DNA of 64,000 nucleotides, taken from assembly GCF_042477335.2 (NCBI RefSeq), contig NC_091263.1, positions 66,210,501 through 66,274,500 of the forward strand. The letters run 5' to 3'. The translations under genes and the position numbers were made by a program. Under the pieces are notes generated by a model that was given only the letters and a program-made list of their open reading frames with translations, had not been told where the DNA came from and ran no database searches. Below, piece by piece: positions 46,512 to 57,419 of the stretch. This DNA comes from Ovis canadensis (taxonomy: Eukaryota > Chordata > Mammalia > Artiodactyla > Bovidae). How positions within the stretch are numbered: the first letter of the stretch is position 1; each line of letters starts with the position of its first letter.

Positions 46512-46575
46512 TATTGTGTTGGCCAAAAAGTTGTTCAGGATTTCGGGTAAGATATTACTTTTTGGCTAATTCAGT
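46512..46575. mobile_element. Mariner-like MITE, about 60 bp
   Basis: Terminal inverted repeats ttggccaaaaagttgttcag and ...actttttggctaattca are imperfect complements around a short centre, flanked by TA-like ends. The other units run uninterrupted here (gtggaagtagtttgtttggg), which gives the empty site. Confidence 0.65.
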
Positions 46576-47494
46576 GTTTTATTTGGGAGATGATTCCAGA
46601 AAGCACCAGCAGGAGTGTAGAAAGGGGAGACAGGGCAGGACCTGAGTCAAACAGGATGTGTTTCAATGAAGAGGTTACAAAAATGGGAGACAGGGGCTCA
46701 ACCCAGCTGTGGACATCAGGGAGCGGTGTGACATGTCTGAAAACGGGCCACCCAAGGCTTGAGGAAGAGGAGGTGTTTTTCCACCAAGTCTCTGCAATGG
46801 TTGAATGAAGTTGCTTCCTGGATCAAACAGCCCTCCAGCCCAAAACCAGTGCTTCCAGTCTGCCCCAGAGCAAAGACTGGCTAGAGGATAAGGAGTGGGT
46901 GGGGCGTGGACAGTGTCTGAAACACCCAGGCAAACAGTGATGTGACCTGTGTGTCACTCTCTGTGTGTCTCTCACCCTCATGCAGAACTCTTCACCCCAA
47001 AGAGCAGGATGCTTGTATTTAATGGCGCAAATTTTTGTGTCATGTGATCCCTAAACACAAGCCCACTGCTTCAATCTGGGACCCAGCTGAAGAAATGGTA
47101 GTGTGTCTCAAAACCACAGGAAAAGCCAGGAGGGGCAGGCTATTCCAGAATTAAGATTGTCCAGGGCAAGAGGAACATTTTGGGCATTGTACTCGCATGC
47201 TCAACCCTGAGACCGAACTGTGACTCTGTGAGTGTTTAACAAGGTGAGAAGCCTGGCCCCTCGTGGAGTGTCAGCTCCACGTGAGCAGGAGCAGCGTTCC
47301 CACCAGCACTGCACACACAGCAGGTCTCCGTACGTCCTACTGGGTGTTGGAGGAGGAGGGCAGGGGCAGGTGAAGGGCTCGGGAGGGATCCGGGGGTGGG
47401 GACGCTGTCCTGGAGCTCCTGGGGCTGCTGCCTCTCCCCGTGCCCTCCTGGAAGGAACAGGGGCCTCACGCTTCTCTGTGTTCACAGGAGTGAT

Positions 47495-47519
47495 CACAGA
47501 CACACACATACAAAGACAC
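47495..47519. repeat. (CA)n microsatellite, short, unit 7
   Basis: Shortest CA run of the family, acagacacacacatacaaag. Confidence 0.6.
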
Positions 47520-47594
47520 TCCTAACGGTCATGGTAATTTGGAAGAGGGGAGACAGTTGAAATTGAAAGCTGGAGGAAGTTGTTTCCACAAGAT

Positions 47595-47600
47595 TTTATT
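47595..47600 (-). promoter_or_regulatory. Poly(A) signal AATAAA of Bac5 gene
   Basis: AATAAA on the minus strand about 78 nt past the stop at 47678-47680. Confidence 0.7.
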
Positions 47601-47677
47601 TTTTGGATGCTGACTCAGGCCAAATGAGATCCCAAGAGGTCTTCCCTGGGCTTATCAGGGAGTTATCTGCCTATTGT

Positions 47678-49049
47678 TCACCGTCTACCAGGAAATGGTC
47701 CTATGGGTGGACGGAAAGGTGGCCTGAATGGTGGCCGGATCGGTGGCCGGACCGGTGGGCGGAACGGTGGACGGAATGGCGGACGGATTGGTGGACGAAG
47801 GATTGGTGGACGAAATCTGACACTCTGAAGCTGTGAACCAATAAAAACAGGTTTCTTGTGAGACCCGGGGGAAGGTCAAGACAAGATGCAACCCTTCACG
47901 TCTGCCAGCCCATTCCTAGTAGACTCCAGGAACCTTGTACACCCAGATCACCCTCTGGCTGTGACCCTTGGAGCATATGGTTAAATCTCCACACCACAGA
48001 CAGAGATGAAACTGAGGCCCACAGATGATAAGGGACTTCCCAGGGTCACAAAGCCATCCCAAGAAAGCAGGGCACGAAAGATCATTACTGAGTCAGTGCC
48101 TCTCAAGCTTCTGCACAGTCAGAATCCCCCGCAGGCCTTGTGAAAATACAAACGGCTGGACCTCACCCCAGAGTCGGATTCAGTTGGTTTGAGTGGTGCT
48201 GAGAATCTGCCTTCCTGTCCCCGGGTGGGGACCCCATTAGAGAACCACTGCTTTAAGGGATGCACAGCCAGGGCTGGAGACCTGGGGCTCAGGGAAGCTG
48301 GGCCTGGTGGGAGGGTCTTTCTCTGCCCTCGATGGGGCAGTGGGGTCATTGGTCCAAAGGATCGTTCACATACTTACCCCGCCCAGTACCCCCTCAGTCC
48401 AGAAGGGGCCACTCACCTCATTACAGTTTATGTCAAACTGGTCATTGGATAGATCCAAGGTGACTGTCCCCACACACTGTTTCACCAGCTGCAAGGGGAG
48501 GCTCAAGGTCAAAGGAACCCCCTGGGCCATAACCTCCCGGCCTCCTCCCAGGAGTTGGAAATCATTCCCAAGCCCGCTGTCCAACCCCGGGGAAGCATCT
48601 GACATTCCCTTCCCCCCACCCCAGCCTCACCCCATTCTCCTTGAAGTCACACTCCTCCGGGGGCTGCTGGGTGGTCCTGGGGCACACGGTCTCTTTCACC
48701 GTGAAGCTCACGGGCTTTCTGGTGCCTGGGTCGACCTCCTGGTCATGGGTCAAAGTAGGGGAAACCGGGTTTGGGCTCTTTCTTCTTCCTCTGATCTGTC
48801 TCCCTGCCCCCCAACTAGCTGGCCCCCTCCCCAGATCCCTTCGTAACTCACATCATTGGGTGCAGGGTCTAGCTCCAAGAGGCGGTAGAGATTAGCTTCT
48901 GAGGACCGCTCGTTGAGCTGACCCACGGCACGAAGCACGGCCTCCCTGTAGCTGAGGGCCTGGGCGCTGGCCGAGGGCAGCACTAGTCCCAGCAGCAGGA
49001 GCCACAGTGACCAGCGCCCCAGCGAGAGGCTGGCTCCCTGGGTCTCCAT
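47678..49049 (-). CDS. BAC5: Bac5 proline/arginine-rich cathelicidin precursor, intact (176 aa)
   Basis: Exon 1 48852-49049, exon 2 48631-48738, exon 3 48417-48488, exon 4 47678-47830; all open and correctly spliced. [16 protein letters not shown] opens a 29-residue signal peptide; exon 1 ends ELDPAPND, typical of Bac5. Exon 2 starts [12 protein letters not shown], exon 3 reads [17 protein letters not shown]...INCNE, and the cysteines sit at 85, 96, 107 and 124. Exon 4 gives LQSV then a 46-residue peptide [15 protein letters not shown]...ending [11 protein letters not shown], built of Arg-Pro-Pro-hydrophobic tetrads. Position 7 is Leu (CTT) where sheep Bac5 as I know it has Arg (CGT), removing one positive charge. 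Total length equals the known Bac5 precursor. Bac5-type peptides kill Gram-negative bacteria by an intracellular route (family knowledge). TATA box at 49088-49095. Confidence 0.95.
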
Positions 49050-51850
49050 GGTCCCGGTCCTCATCCTCCCAGCCTGAGGAACCCTCCTTTTATGCTCAGC
49101 CTGGGCCTGGTGCAATCGATCAACCAGGAGTCTTCCTCACCCGCCCCATCCCTGCCCTCCTCCCAGCATGTGAGAAGGACTTGCCTCAGTCCCTGCTGTG
49201 GCCTCACAGGACTGCTGGGCAGTGGGCAGGGAGGACCCTATGCAAGGTGAAGAAATGGTTTCTCCATCTCCTGAGTGTTTTGGCCTGTCCATAGGAAGTG
49301 TCACAGGCAGGCTTGCTCAAGAGGGTTGTGTCCTCCAGGAGAGGAGGTGCCAGGCACTGTCCACATCCCCTCTGACTCTACACCATGGGCCCCTCAGGAT
49401 CCAGAGTAAAGGAGTGTATTCACGTCTCAATCGCCAGCTCTTGGCCCTGTCTGGCACCTAATAGGCACTCAGTTACCATTTGAAGATGGTAAGACCATCA
49501 ACTCCTGCTATAGACTTACATTTCCAGCCCATCCCTAGGCAGACATCAATCCTACACCATCCTGTCCTCTGGGCTGAGACCTCAGCCAGTCAGGGCTTGG
49601 CTCCCTTGGTGCCCTCTCCTAGATTCATCTCCACTATTTTCTCACTGAAAAAGTTCTCCTTCACAGCAACCCTCCCCCTGTCCCTGCAAGACATGGCTCA
49701 TTCCATTGATCCCTCTTGAACCAAGCATGGGAAGGGTCATCTGCACTGTGACCCCAATTCAGTGCCCTCTCTACACTCAAGGCCACTGCAGGCTGCCCAG
49801 TTCTCACTGGATCCATATTCACATTTAAGCCATGTCTTCATCTCCATAGACTCCAGGGACCCTCTGTCCTCCTGAACTTGCCCCTGACCAATTCTCCCCA
49901 TCCCTGCATTTCTGGGGCCCCTCCTCCTCCCTGGGGGCTCCTGCTGACTCTCCTCCAAGGAGTCTCCTCTTAGGAGGCAGGGCTGGCTCAGGAGCATCCG
50001 GGCTGCTTCTCCTCCCTATCCTCACACGTTCCTGGGGACGGCCCTTCTCAAGACACCAGTTCTCCTGAACATGCATCACTGATCTGTCTCTGGGTGCAAG
50101 ACTCTCATGAAGGCCCTGGTGGTCCGCACTGGGCTGTTGGCTGGGTGCTGCCGCAGGAGCCCGGAGCTGGAAGCCTGGGAGCCTCCTTCTCCTTCTTCCT
50201 CCTGAGGACACTCCCCTGACCTCCCTCCACCCCTGCCCTGGGCCTACCCCCGTCTTCTCTCCTCTCAGTGCAGCCACAACCTCCACACTCCACCTCCCCT
50301 GATTTCCTGGCTCTCCTCTGACCACTGTCCACTCTCCACACCATTTTCTGGAAGTCCCAACACACCACCAGTTTGACCTTTTCAAGTCCTGTCTTCAGCC
50401 GCCCACACTCCCCGCACCAGGCATCAGGGCCAAGGCTGCTATTTTCCGTTTTCCTCACTCCCAGCCCTGCGGGCCTCAGGTGTCAGGCTGCCGCTTACAT
50501 CTCAACCACCCAGGCCCCTCTGAGCCTCCTGCTCTCCTCCCATCTCTGCCTCTGATCTCTCTGTGTGCCCTCACCTCCACCTTGGGAAGCCTTCCCTGAC
50601 CTCCAGCTAGACTCATCATCTCCTCCTCTTCACCCACACAGCCTGCAGGACTTCCCTTCTGTTTGGACCTCAGTATCTCCCTGTCCAGTGCTCTGGCTGA
50701 GAAAGCAGCCTGAGGAGGCCAGTGCTGGGAGAGCACAGCTGGGAAAGATAATGAACCAAAATGATGAAGATGTCTGAAAGTGATGAAGCAAATTTTCCTC
50801 CATCTTCCCTTTCACCTGGTCCTGTGACTTGAGGCCTGTAATATTTCTTGGATTCAGTTGCCTTATGGGACTCTTGGGGACTGGGCCAAAGCCCCTCAGC
50901 TGGGTCTTATGGTGCTGGTTACACGTCAGCCTTGGAGAAGGAAGGAGAGGTGGGCCTCTGTGCAACCTGGTTTCACAGTCCAGGTATTGCCCCAGCGACC
51001 TCTTGGTCAAACTGTATCCTTTTTCCAACTCAACCGAGGAAAAGGAATGTCCACAGTGGAAACAACTGGTAGTACACATGGTTGCTGGCCATTAGGTAAG
51101 CCTGAAACCCGCCCTGTGCTTATCTGCCTCTGGGTTTGGGCATTTGCTCAAACGTTAAACTGAAGTTCCCTCCCCCATCCTCCCTGGATCCCTTGGAGGC
51201 TCCGCGTCTGGTCCTCAGGCTGCCCCTCCTGTGTTGGTGGTGAACCTTCCCTTCCTCCAGCAACCAGCTTTCCTGTTTAGTGCTCACAGCCTGTCAGAGC
51301 TGAGGTCTTCTCAGGAAAGACACCACATCCTCGTCCCCAGGCACGTGGTCCCTGACTCCATATCTGGTCCTTGAGAAACCCACATGCACCCTTCCCCCCA
51401 GCTCACTCAGGAATGAGCCGGAATCCTGCACGGCCCCCTCCTTTGCTCCTTTCACCCTTCCTTCCTGTCCAGACCCTCCACGGGAAAGAGAACTGAACCC
51501 CAGGCTGCCATGCCCCCGACTGTGAGGACACCCACCAGCTCTCTGACCAGCTGAAGAGTCAATGAGACCCACATGTGGTATCATTCCAAGAAGGACCCCC
51601 ATGTGCTGCAAACAGGAGGCAGGTCAAGCCATCTGGAGCCCAACTGCCAGGAGGATGGAGTAAGAGAGGGCACTTCACACAGGCACACACACCCTTCCAC
51701 TTCCAGGTCCCTGGTACTTGGGTGATCCTGTCCTACATCCTGGATTTTCCTTGTTCAATCCATTTGCACAGAGATGTCCTGGGAAGGCAGAAACTGCCCC
51801 TTCAGATGCTCTAGTCAGGTCCACTTTGTAAAGTGACCAGAGCAGGCACC
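49050..51850. repeat. Shared 5' flank of unit 7
   Basis: Homologous to the other units. The 49700-50300 part is closest to unit 8 (62300-62880), e.g. gtgaccccaattcagtgccctc. The distal block lies at about 50920-51090. No gene. Confidence 0.7.
49088..49095 (-). promoter_or_regulatory. TATA box of Bac5 gene
   Basis: GCATAAAA on the minus strand, 39 nt upstream of the ATG. Confidence 0.7.
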
Positions 51851-53713
51851 AACCCCTGAGCAGAAGGACAGATTGCTGATCAGAACACACTTTCCCCAGC
51901 CCTACCACTCACGTAAGCCCAACAGACTCGGGTGGCGATGTCTACATCACCAGGGAAGACCTACGTTTCTTATTTCCAAAAAGAATTTAGTAGATTTTAA
52001 AGACACCTTTCTGGCCTCTGATTACCAGCTGAGAACCACTGATCATGTCTCCAGCAAAAAAACTGCCTCTCTAGGTGTTTCTTCCCTATCTGAAATGACC
52101 TTCTCGATCAAAGTGAAGTGAAAGTAACTAAGCCGTGTGCAACTCTTTGCGATCCCATGGACTGTAGCCCACCAGGCTCCTCTGTCCATGGAATTCTCCA
52201 GGCAAGAATACTGGAGTGGTTTGCCATTCCCTTCTCCAGGGGATCTTCCCAACCCACAGATCAAACCCAGGTCTCCCACATTTCAGGCAGATTCTTTACC
52301 ATCTAAGCCACCAGGGAAGCCCCATCTTGTTTAAACCAACAGACAAAAGAAAAGCCTAGGAAGCTAGGATTAAAGGTAGGTGATCGGGGTGGAGACTGGG
52401 AGGGCTGATGGGTGGCGGAATCCATAGCGGGTGGAGCTGAGCCGGTGGGAGCCATGCTGTGATGGTGTGAAACCCAAGCTATGAGGACATCAGTGAGATC
52501 CCCCTGGCTACCCCTGAAACAGGTGACCCTCTCCATTCTCCTGGGAGATCCTGCCCTGAAGGTCACCTGTGCACCCTTGGGGAACCTCGTTGAAAGAGTT
52601 TTCTTCCAAGTAATTTGCCAGTGGCAGCAGCAGTGACTGAGGACCCCAGGTCCATCCTGTCACCAAAGCAACAACCCTAACACTAATCCTTAGGATGGTC
52701 ATGGTGACAACGCTGGAGCCTGGGGCCTCTTGTGTCCTGCCCCCACCTCACAGCCTCTCATGGCTGTGTTGTCTACGGAGTCTGGAGACATAAGTCCAAG
52801 GATGTGACCTGGGTGTATGGTCCTTCAGGGTACAACGGTCTCCCACGCATCCACCCACTCTGAGCTCACAGCACTCTTGTCAGGAGGCAGGGCATGACAC
52901 CACCAGTCTCACAAGACCAGAGAGGAAATTGAGGCCCAGGGTCGGGTGGGGTGTGGCCTTGGGAGGGAGCTCTTGGCCAAGTCAGGGTGGCACCCAGAGC
53001 TCTGGTTCCTGTGTGAGTTTCCTGGGGCCCACTGGGGCCTCCCTGTCTCTCAGACTAGCTCCCTGGTTCCCTGTACGACCCCAGCAACCATCATCCTGAC
53101 CTGCCCTGCCTCTCTCCTGCAGCCCAGTGCTTTTGAAGACAGTTCAAAAGCTGAGCATCAGTTCAAAAGCACTCTGTGCAGGGAAGGGCTGGTGGGGGTC
53201 CCCTTCTGACTCGTGTTGCCACTCTCTTCCTTCCCTTCCTGGGCTCTCCCCTGCCCTCTGACTGCTCAAGGCTGGGGGCAAGGACTCGGGGATTTTCTGG
53301 GCAAGTTCACAGGGAAATAAGTTTTCTCAGAACGACTTCCATAGACTCCTTCATGTGTTGTGGGAGGTGTGGAGTCACCACTGCCCAGAACCAGCTATAC
53401 CACTAGCAAATTGAAATTGCAGCCTCCCAGCTCCAAAAGGTATATAGAATTTCAAGACCTCAGGGATATATAGAGCATTAAACCAGGTACCCAGCTCTCC
53501 TGAGCACAGGGGCCTGTGTGACCTCCCTGGTGACACACCCATGATGCTGGCCCTGTCCCCAACCCCCAAAACACAGTGATGGCAAGAAGGACACCAAGTA
53601 CCTGCTTCTGGAGTTCCTCGGATAGTAGAGGTTTTAATTCCCTGGGAAATACAACAGGCACGTGTCGTTTAGATTTACTGGTTCTCTAAAGTCTTCTCTA
53701 AGAAGTAAAGAAG
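51851..53713. other. Intergenic region paralogous to 43316-45600, with one SINE
   Basis: Continuation of the unit 7 upstream region. It contains the empty site for the L1 of unit 6 near 52331 and a Bov-tA SINE at 52110-52322. No gene recognised. Confidence 0.5.
52110..52322 (-). mobile_element. Bov-tA SINE
   Basis: gatcccatggactgtagccc, tctccaggcaagaatactgg, tctaagccaccagggaagcc: complement of a Bov-tA element. Confidence 0.85.
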
Positions 53714-53984
53714 GGGACGTTCCCCGGAGCCAGCTAGTTAGGAATCTGCTTGCCAGTGCAGGAGACACAAGTTCAGTGCCTGGTCAGGGAAGATCCCAAA
53801 TGCCGAGACGCAACTAAGCCCATGCGACGCAACTACTGCAGCCCCGGTGCCCTGGAGCCTGTGATCCGCAGCAAGAGAAACGACGCCACGCACTGCAACT
53901 AGACCATAGCCCCCAGTCGCCGCACCTAGACAGAGCCAGCACACAGCAACTAAGACCCAGTGCAGCCAAAAGCGAAAAGAAAAA
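53714..53984 (+). mobile_element. CHR-type tRNA-derived SINE
   Basis: Diverged head (ggaatctgcttgccagtgca, tggtcagggaagatcccaaa) and body (gcaactaagcccatgcgacg...agcaactaagacccagtgca). Followed by A-rich DNA at 53985-54070. Confidence 0.7.
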
Positions 53985-55014
53985 CCTCTTCCTGTGTAAA
54001 GAACATAAAGTGATTTCTGTTTAAAAAAAAAAAAAGACAGAGAGAGAGGGAGTGAGAAAGAAAAAAAGTAGGGCTCTGAACACACCAATACAGAAGCACA
54101 GTGCCTTTGCAGCTCCCATTGTCCAGAAGGGCAACCAGGCCCCAGGAGAGCAAGAGAGAGGGGAGCTTAGCAAGGCCAGGGGGTGGCCGTGGCAAGCCTA
54201 GGGCTGGACTTCCAGGTCAGTGCTCTTTCCACTCCCCTCAGCATCTCCAGCCGTCCACCCCTGGGGGCATCTGGAGCTCGTAACTAGGCCCCTGTCTTCC
54301 TGTCCAGCCCAGCACCCTCCACCCCACCTGCCTGCACAAGCCCAGGAGGTCCCGCATCGCAAGCTGCTTCCTGGGCTGGGACAGCCTCCCCTCCTGCCCA
54401 GCGGCACAGCCCACACATCCACATTTAACTTAGCTGATCCATCCATGAAGGGCTAGGCATTTTCAGGACGGTGGTGGACCAAACCACCCCCACCCCCACC
54501 CCGGGAGCGCTGACACAGACCCCACGTCTGAGAGAGCTGCTTCTAGAATGTGACCAGCCACCTTTTCCTCTAGATGTTTCCCTCCAAATGCCCCATTTTC
54601 CTGTTTTCGGGGAAAGGACCGTTTTGTTGAGATTTTCATTTTTCACCCTTCCCGTGATAGGCGTGTTGCTCTTTGAGGCTCTGAACATCCACTGATGCCC
54701 AGTAACAAGCCAGTGACGCCTCTTGAATGGGCTGCAGCGTCAGGCTTGTGCTGTGTCCGTGTCTGCAGGAGGACCGTCGCCTGCTATCGGCTTCCTTCTG
54801 CCCCGGGCCCCAGGCTGTGTGGTTCTCAGTCCCCCCACACGTGTCACTGGAAAGGCTCCTAGGGCAGATCGGCCTGAGTGGGCGGCAGTCTGCGCAACCC
54901 GCGAGCTGCTTTCTTGAAGCTCTTCTGCATCCCCAGCTCTCCCGCTGATGTGAGTGCCTTCCTAAACGTCCACTCTTGTCTCCTAAACTGCTTTACTGCC
55001 ACCCTGTGGCCGAG
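53985..55014. other. Intergenic sequence, no gene recognised
   Basis: A-rich and (GA)-rich simple sequence at 54020-54070, then GC-rich unique sequence. Open frames show no signal peptide, known domain or splice pattern that I can defend. Confidence 0.45.
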
Positions 55015-55148
55015 CGGGGGAAGATCCCCCGGAGAAGGAAATGGCAACCCACTCCGGTATTCTGGCCTGGAGAAACCCGTGGACAGAGGAGCCTGGCGGG
55101 CTACAGTCCATGGGGTCGCAAAGAGGCGGACACGACTGAAGCAACCTG
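55015..55148 (+). mobile_element. Bov-tA SINE, 3' fragment
   Basis: aagatcccccggagaaggaa, tggacagaggagcctggcgg, gctacagtccatggggtcgc, gcggacacgactgaagcaac. Confidence 0.8.
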
Positions 55149-55254
55149 ACACGCGTGTGGCCAAGCCGAGCAGGAGAGCCTGGAGGGCTCCCACTGGGCA
55201 TTTGTACCAATGTCACTGTCCTAACTGGGTTTTCCCCAATGTCAGCACCCCTCA

Positions 55255-55480
55255 CAGTAAGGGTTATACAATATATTCACTGGAGGATAATTGCTTTACA
55301 ATATTGTGATGGTTTTTGCTATACATCAATATGAAGCAGCCATAGGTATACATGGGTTCCCTCTATCTGAACCTCCCCTCCCACCTCCATTCCCACCCTA
55401 TCCCTCCAGGTTGTCACAGAGCACTGACTTTGGGCGCCCTGCATCATACATTTTATTAATTGCATTCTAGTTGGATTCAG
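55255..55480 (-). mobile_element. L1 3' UTR fragment
   Basis: Complement of the ruminant L1 tail seen forward at 24480-24600 (here tttgctatacatcaatatga and aggtatacatgggttccctc). Confidence 0.65.
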
Positions 55481-55489
55481 TCACTATTT

Positions 55490-55602
55490 CCTTTTTTTTG
55501 GCCACACGGAATGGCTACGGAGCTTCCCCAACCTAGGATCAAACCAGTGCCCACTGCATTCGAAGGGCAGAGTGTTAATCATTGTACCATCCGGGAAATC
55601 CT
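55490..55602 (-). mobile_element. CHR-type SINE fragment
   Basis: T-rich start, then cttccccaacctaggatcaa and accatccgggaaatcctg, the complement of a degenerate tRNA-derived head. Confidence 0.55.
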
Positions 55603-55819
55603 GAAAGGGAACATTTGTGACCTAAAAAAGACATCCTATAGTACCATCTCAGCCTAAAGAGGAGTCGTCAGGGATGTCATCAGGACCACGTGGGGCCGCA
55701 GCCCCAGGGAGTGTGGCTTTGTTTACTACGAAGAGAAAAAGGGACCAGCTTTTAAAAGGGCATTTCATGTTCAGCACAGAGGAAGTCCTAGTACCAGGAG
55801 CATCAAGGTCTTTACTTCA

Positions 55820-56015
55820 TCAGTTCAGTTCAGTCACTCAGTTGCATCTGACTCTTTGCAACCCCATGGACTGCAGCAGACCAGGCTTCCCTGTCCATCA
55901 CCGATTTCCGGAGCCTGCTCAAACTCATATCCATCAAGTAGGTGATGCCATCCAACCATCTCATCCTCTGTCGCCCCCTTTTCCTTCTGCCTTCAATCCC
56001 CTTCTCCTCCTGCCT
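55820..56015 (-). mobile_element. BovB LINE 3' fragment
   Basis: cagttcagttcagtcactca, gcaaccccatggactgcagc, gatgccatccaaccatctca: complement of the BovB 3' end. Confidence 0.8.
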
Positions 56016-56424
56016 TTACTTTATAAAAGGGAGCAATTTCACATTGATGCTTGATGGATTCCGTTTTGTGGAATGCACTCATGGTTTCAAGAAACTTCAC
56101 TCAGCGAAAAAGCCTCTGAGTATTGCTGTTATTGTTCAGTCACGCCTGCACTATTGATAACACAGAAGGCAGAGCAATTAGATGGAAACTTTTGGCTTCC
56201 CAAACAACAAGCATCATCTACACATTAAATCACTAGACAATGTTGTCAGTATATTGTGGCAAGTCCCTTCCACTGTATGTTGATATATTATTGAATACAG
56301 ATGCGTTGATGACAGATGAATTCTGTCTGTAAACCCTACCACAATCACATAAAAGTATTTTAAACAGAAGTAAAAATAGTCAGCCGAAAGTGGACATATA
56401 ACAGAATCATAAAAAAAAAAAATT

Positions 56425-56540
56425 CAAAGGGGAACTCTGTGGCCGACCAGTGGTTAGGACTTGGTGCTCTCAATGCCAGAGTCTCGGGTTCAATCCTTGT
56501 TTGGAGAACTAACATCTTGCAAGCTAGGATCCTAAAACAA
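56425..56540 (+). mobile_element. tRNA-derived SINE relic
   Basis: accagtggttaggacttggt and ctcgggttcaatccttgttt resemble A and B box-containing SINE heads; strongly diverged. Confidence 0.45.
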
Positions 56541-57419
56541 GATCTAAAGAAGGCAGAAAAGTAAGAGAGAATAAGGTACTATCTGAAGGAAGAAAAGAAT
56601 TTTCAGATATGAGATTAAACTCCAAATGCATCAATGAGTATGTAATACAAGTGGTCCTGTGTTACCCAGCGGTTCTAGTTTCTGTATCTGATGTTTTCAC
56701 ATCTCACTGCTCCATCCAGGGTTAGTAGATGCCTGGAGACCACACACTCTCTCCCTCAGTCCGCCTGTCACATGCAAACTGACCAGCACCCCCATCCCAC
56801 CCTTTCTATTGCTGAGACTCTAAATCTCTGTCCTAGTAACCCCAGGGCCAGGTACCAACAAATTGGGGAGCCCCACACCCACACCAGCCCACTGAAATTA
56901 CTCAAGCTAATCCATCCTCAACCTGGTCTCACCCTCCCGCCTTGCCCATTCCTTCCCCGAGAACATCACACGGGCTGTGACTGTCCTCTCCTACAGGCCA
57001 GCACGACCTGCTCCTCCTCCCCCGGGGACTGTGAGTAACAGACTCACTCTGCACCAGCGATGGGCTCCCCACCTAGTGACTGGACCACAGGTGAATAAAG
57101 CCAAACTCTGGGGACATAGAAAACGCTGGGAGACAGAGACACAGGGAGAGTGGGAGAGAGGAGGGAAAGAGAAAGAGAGAAACACTTTAGGCAAAATGTA
57201 GGTGATCCTAGAAATAGAGAATTTGAGAGTTCATGCACTATTTTTGCATGCCTGCCTTGAGCACTGAACTGAGTGTTACTTCTAATCCTACCACTCCAGT
57301 CACTGAGCTTTTTCCTAAGTAATTTTCTCCCCAGAACGCCTTCTTTCCCTCCTGCTGGGCTTAGGCCCCGTCCATTGCAGGAGAACTGACGACTCAAGCT
57401 TGTCACGGAGAGATGCTCT

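Larger units (their letters stand above)
46005..47594. repeat. Shared 3' flank of unit 7
   Basis: Common downstream flank (agcggactccagccgtgtgt, caccaagaggagccaagcct, gtgagtgtttaacaaggtga), interrupted only by a small MITE at 46512-46575. No gene. Confidence 0.65.
55603..57419. other. Intergenic sequence with a BovB fragment and a SINE relic, no gene
   Basis: AT-rich unique sequence at 56160-56420 and unassigned sequence at 56640-57419. No coding signal that I trust. Confidence 0.45.

Noticed and set aside
53985-57419. A ninth cathelicidin (for example a MAP-type gene) between units 7 and 8
   Set aside because: No METQ-type exon 1, no exon with the KETVCPR or KQCVGTV signature, and no shared flank was found on either strand.
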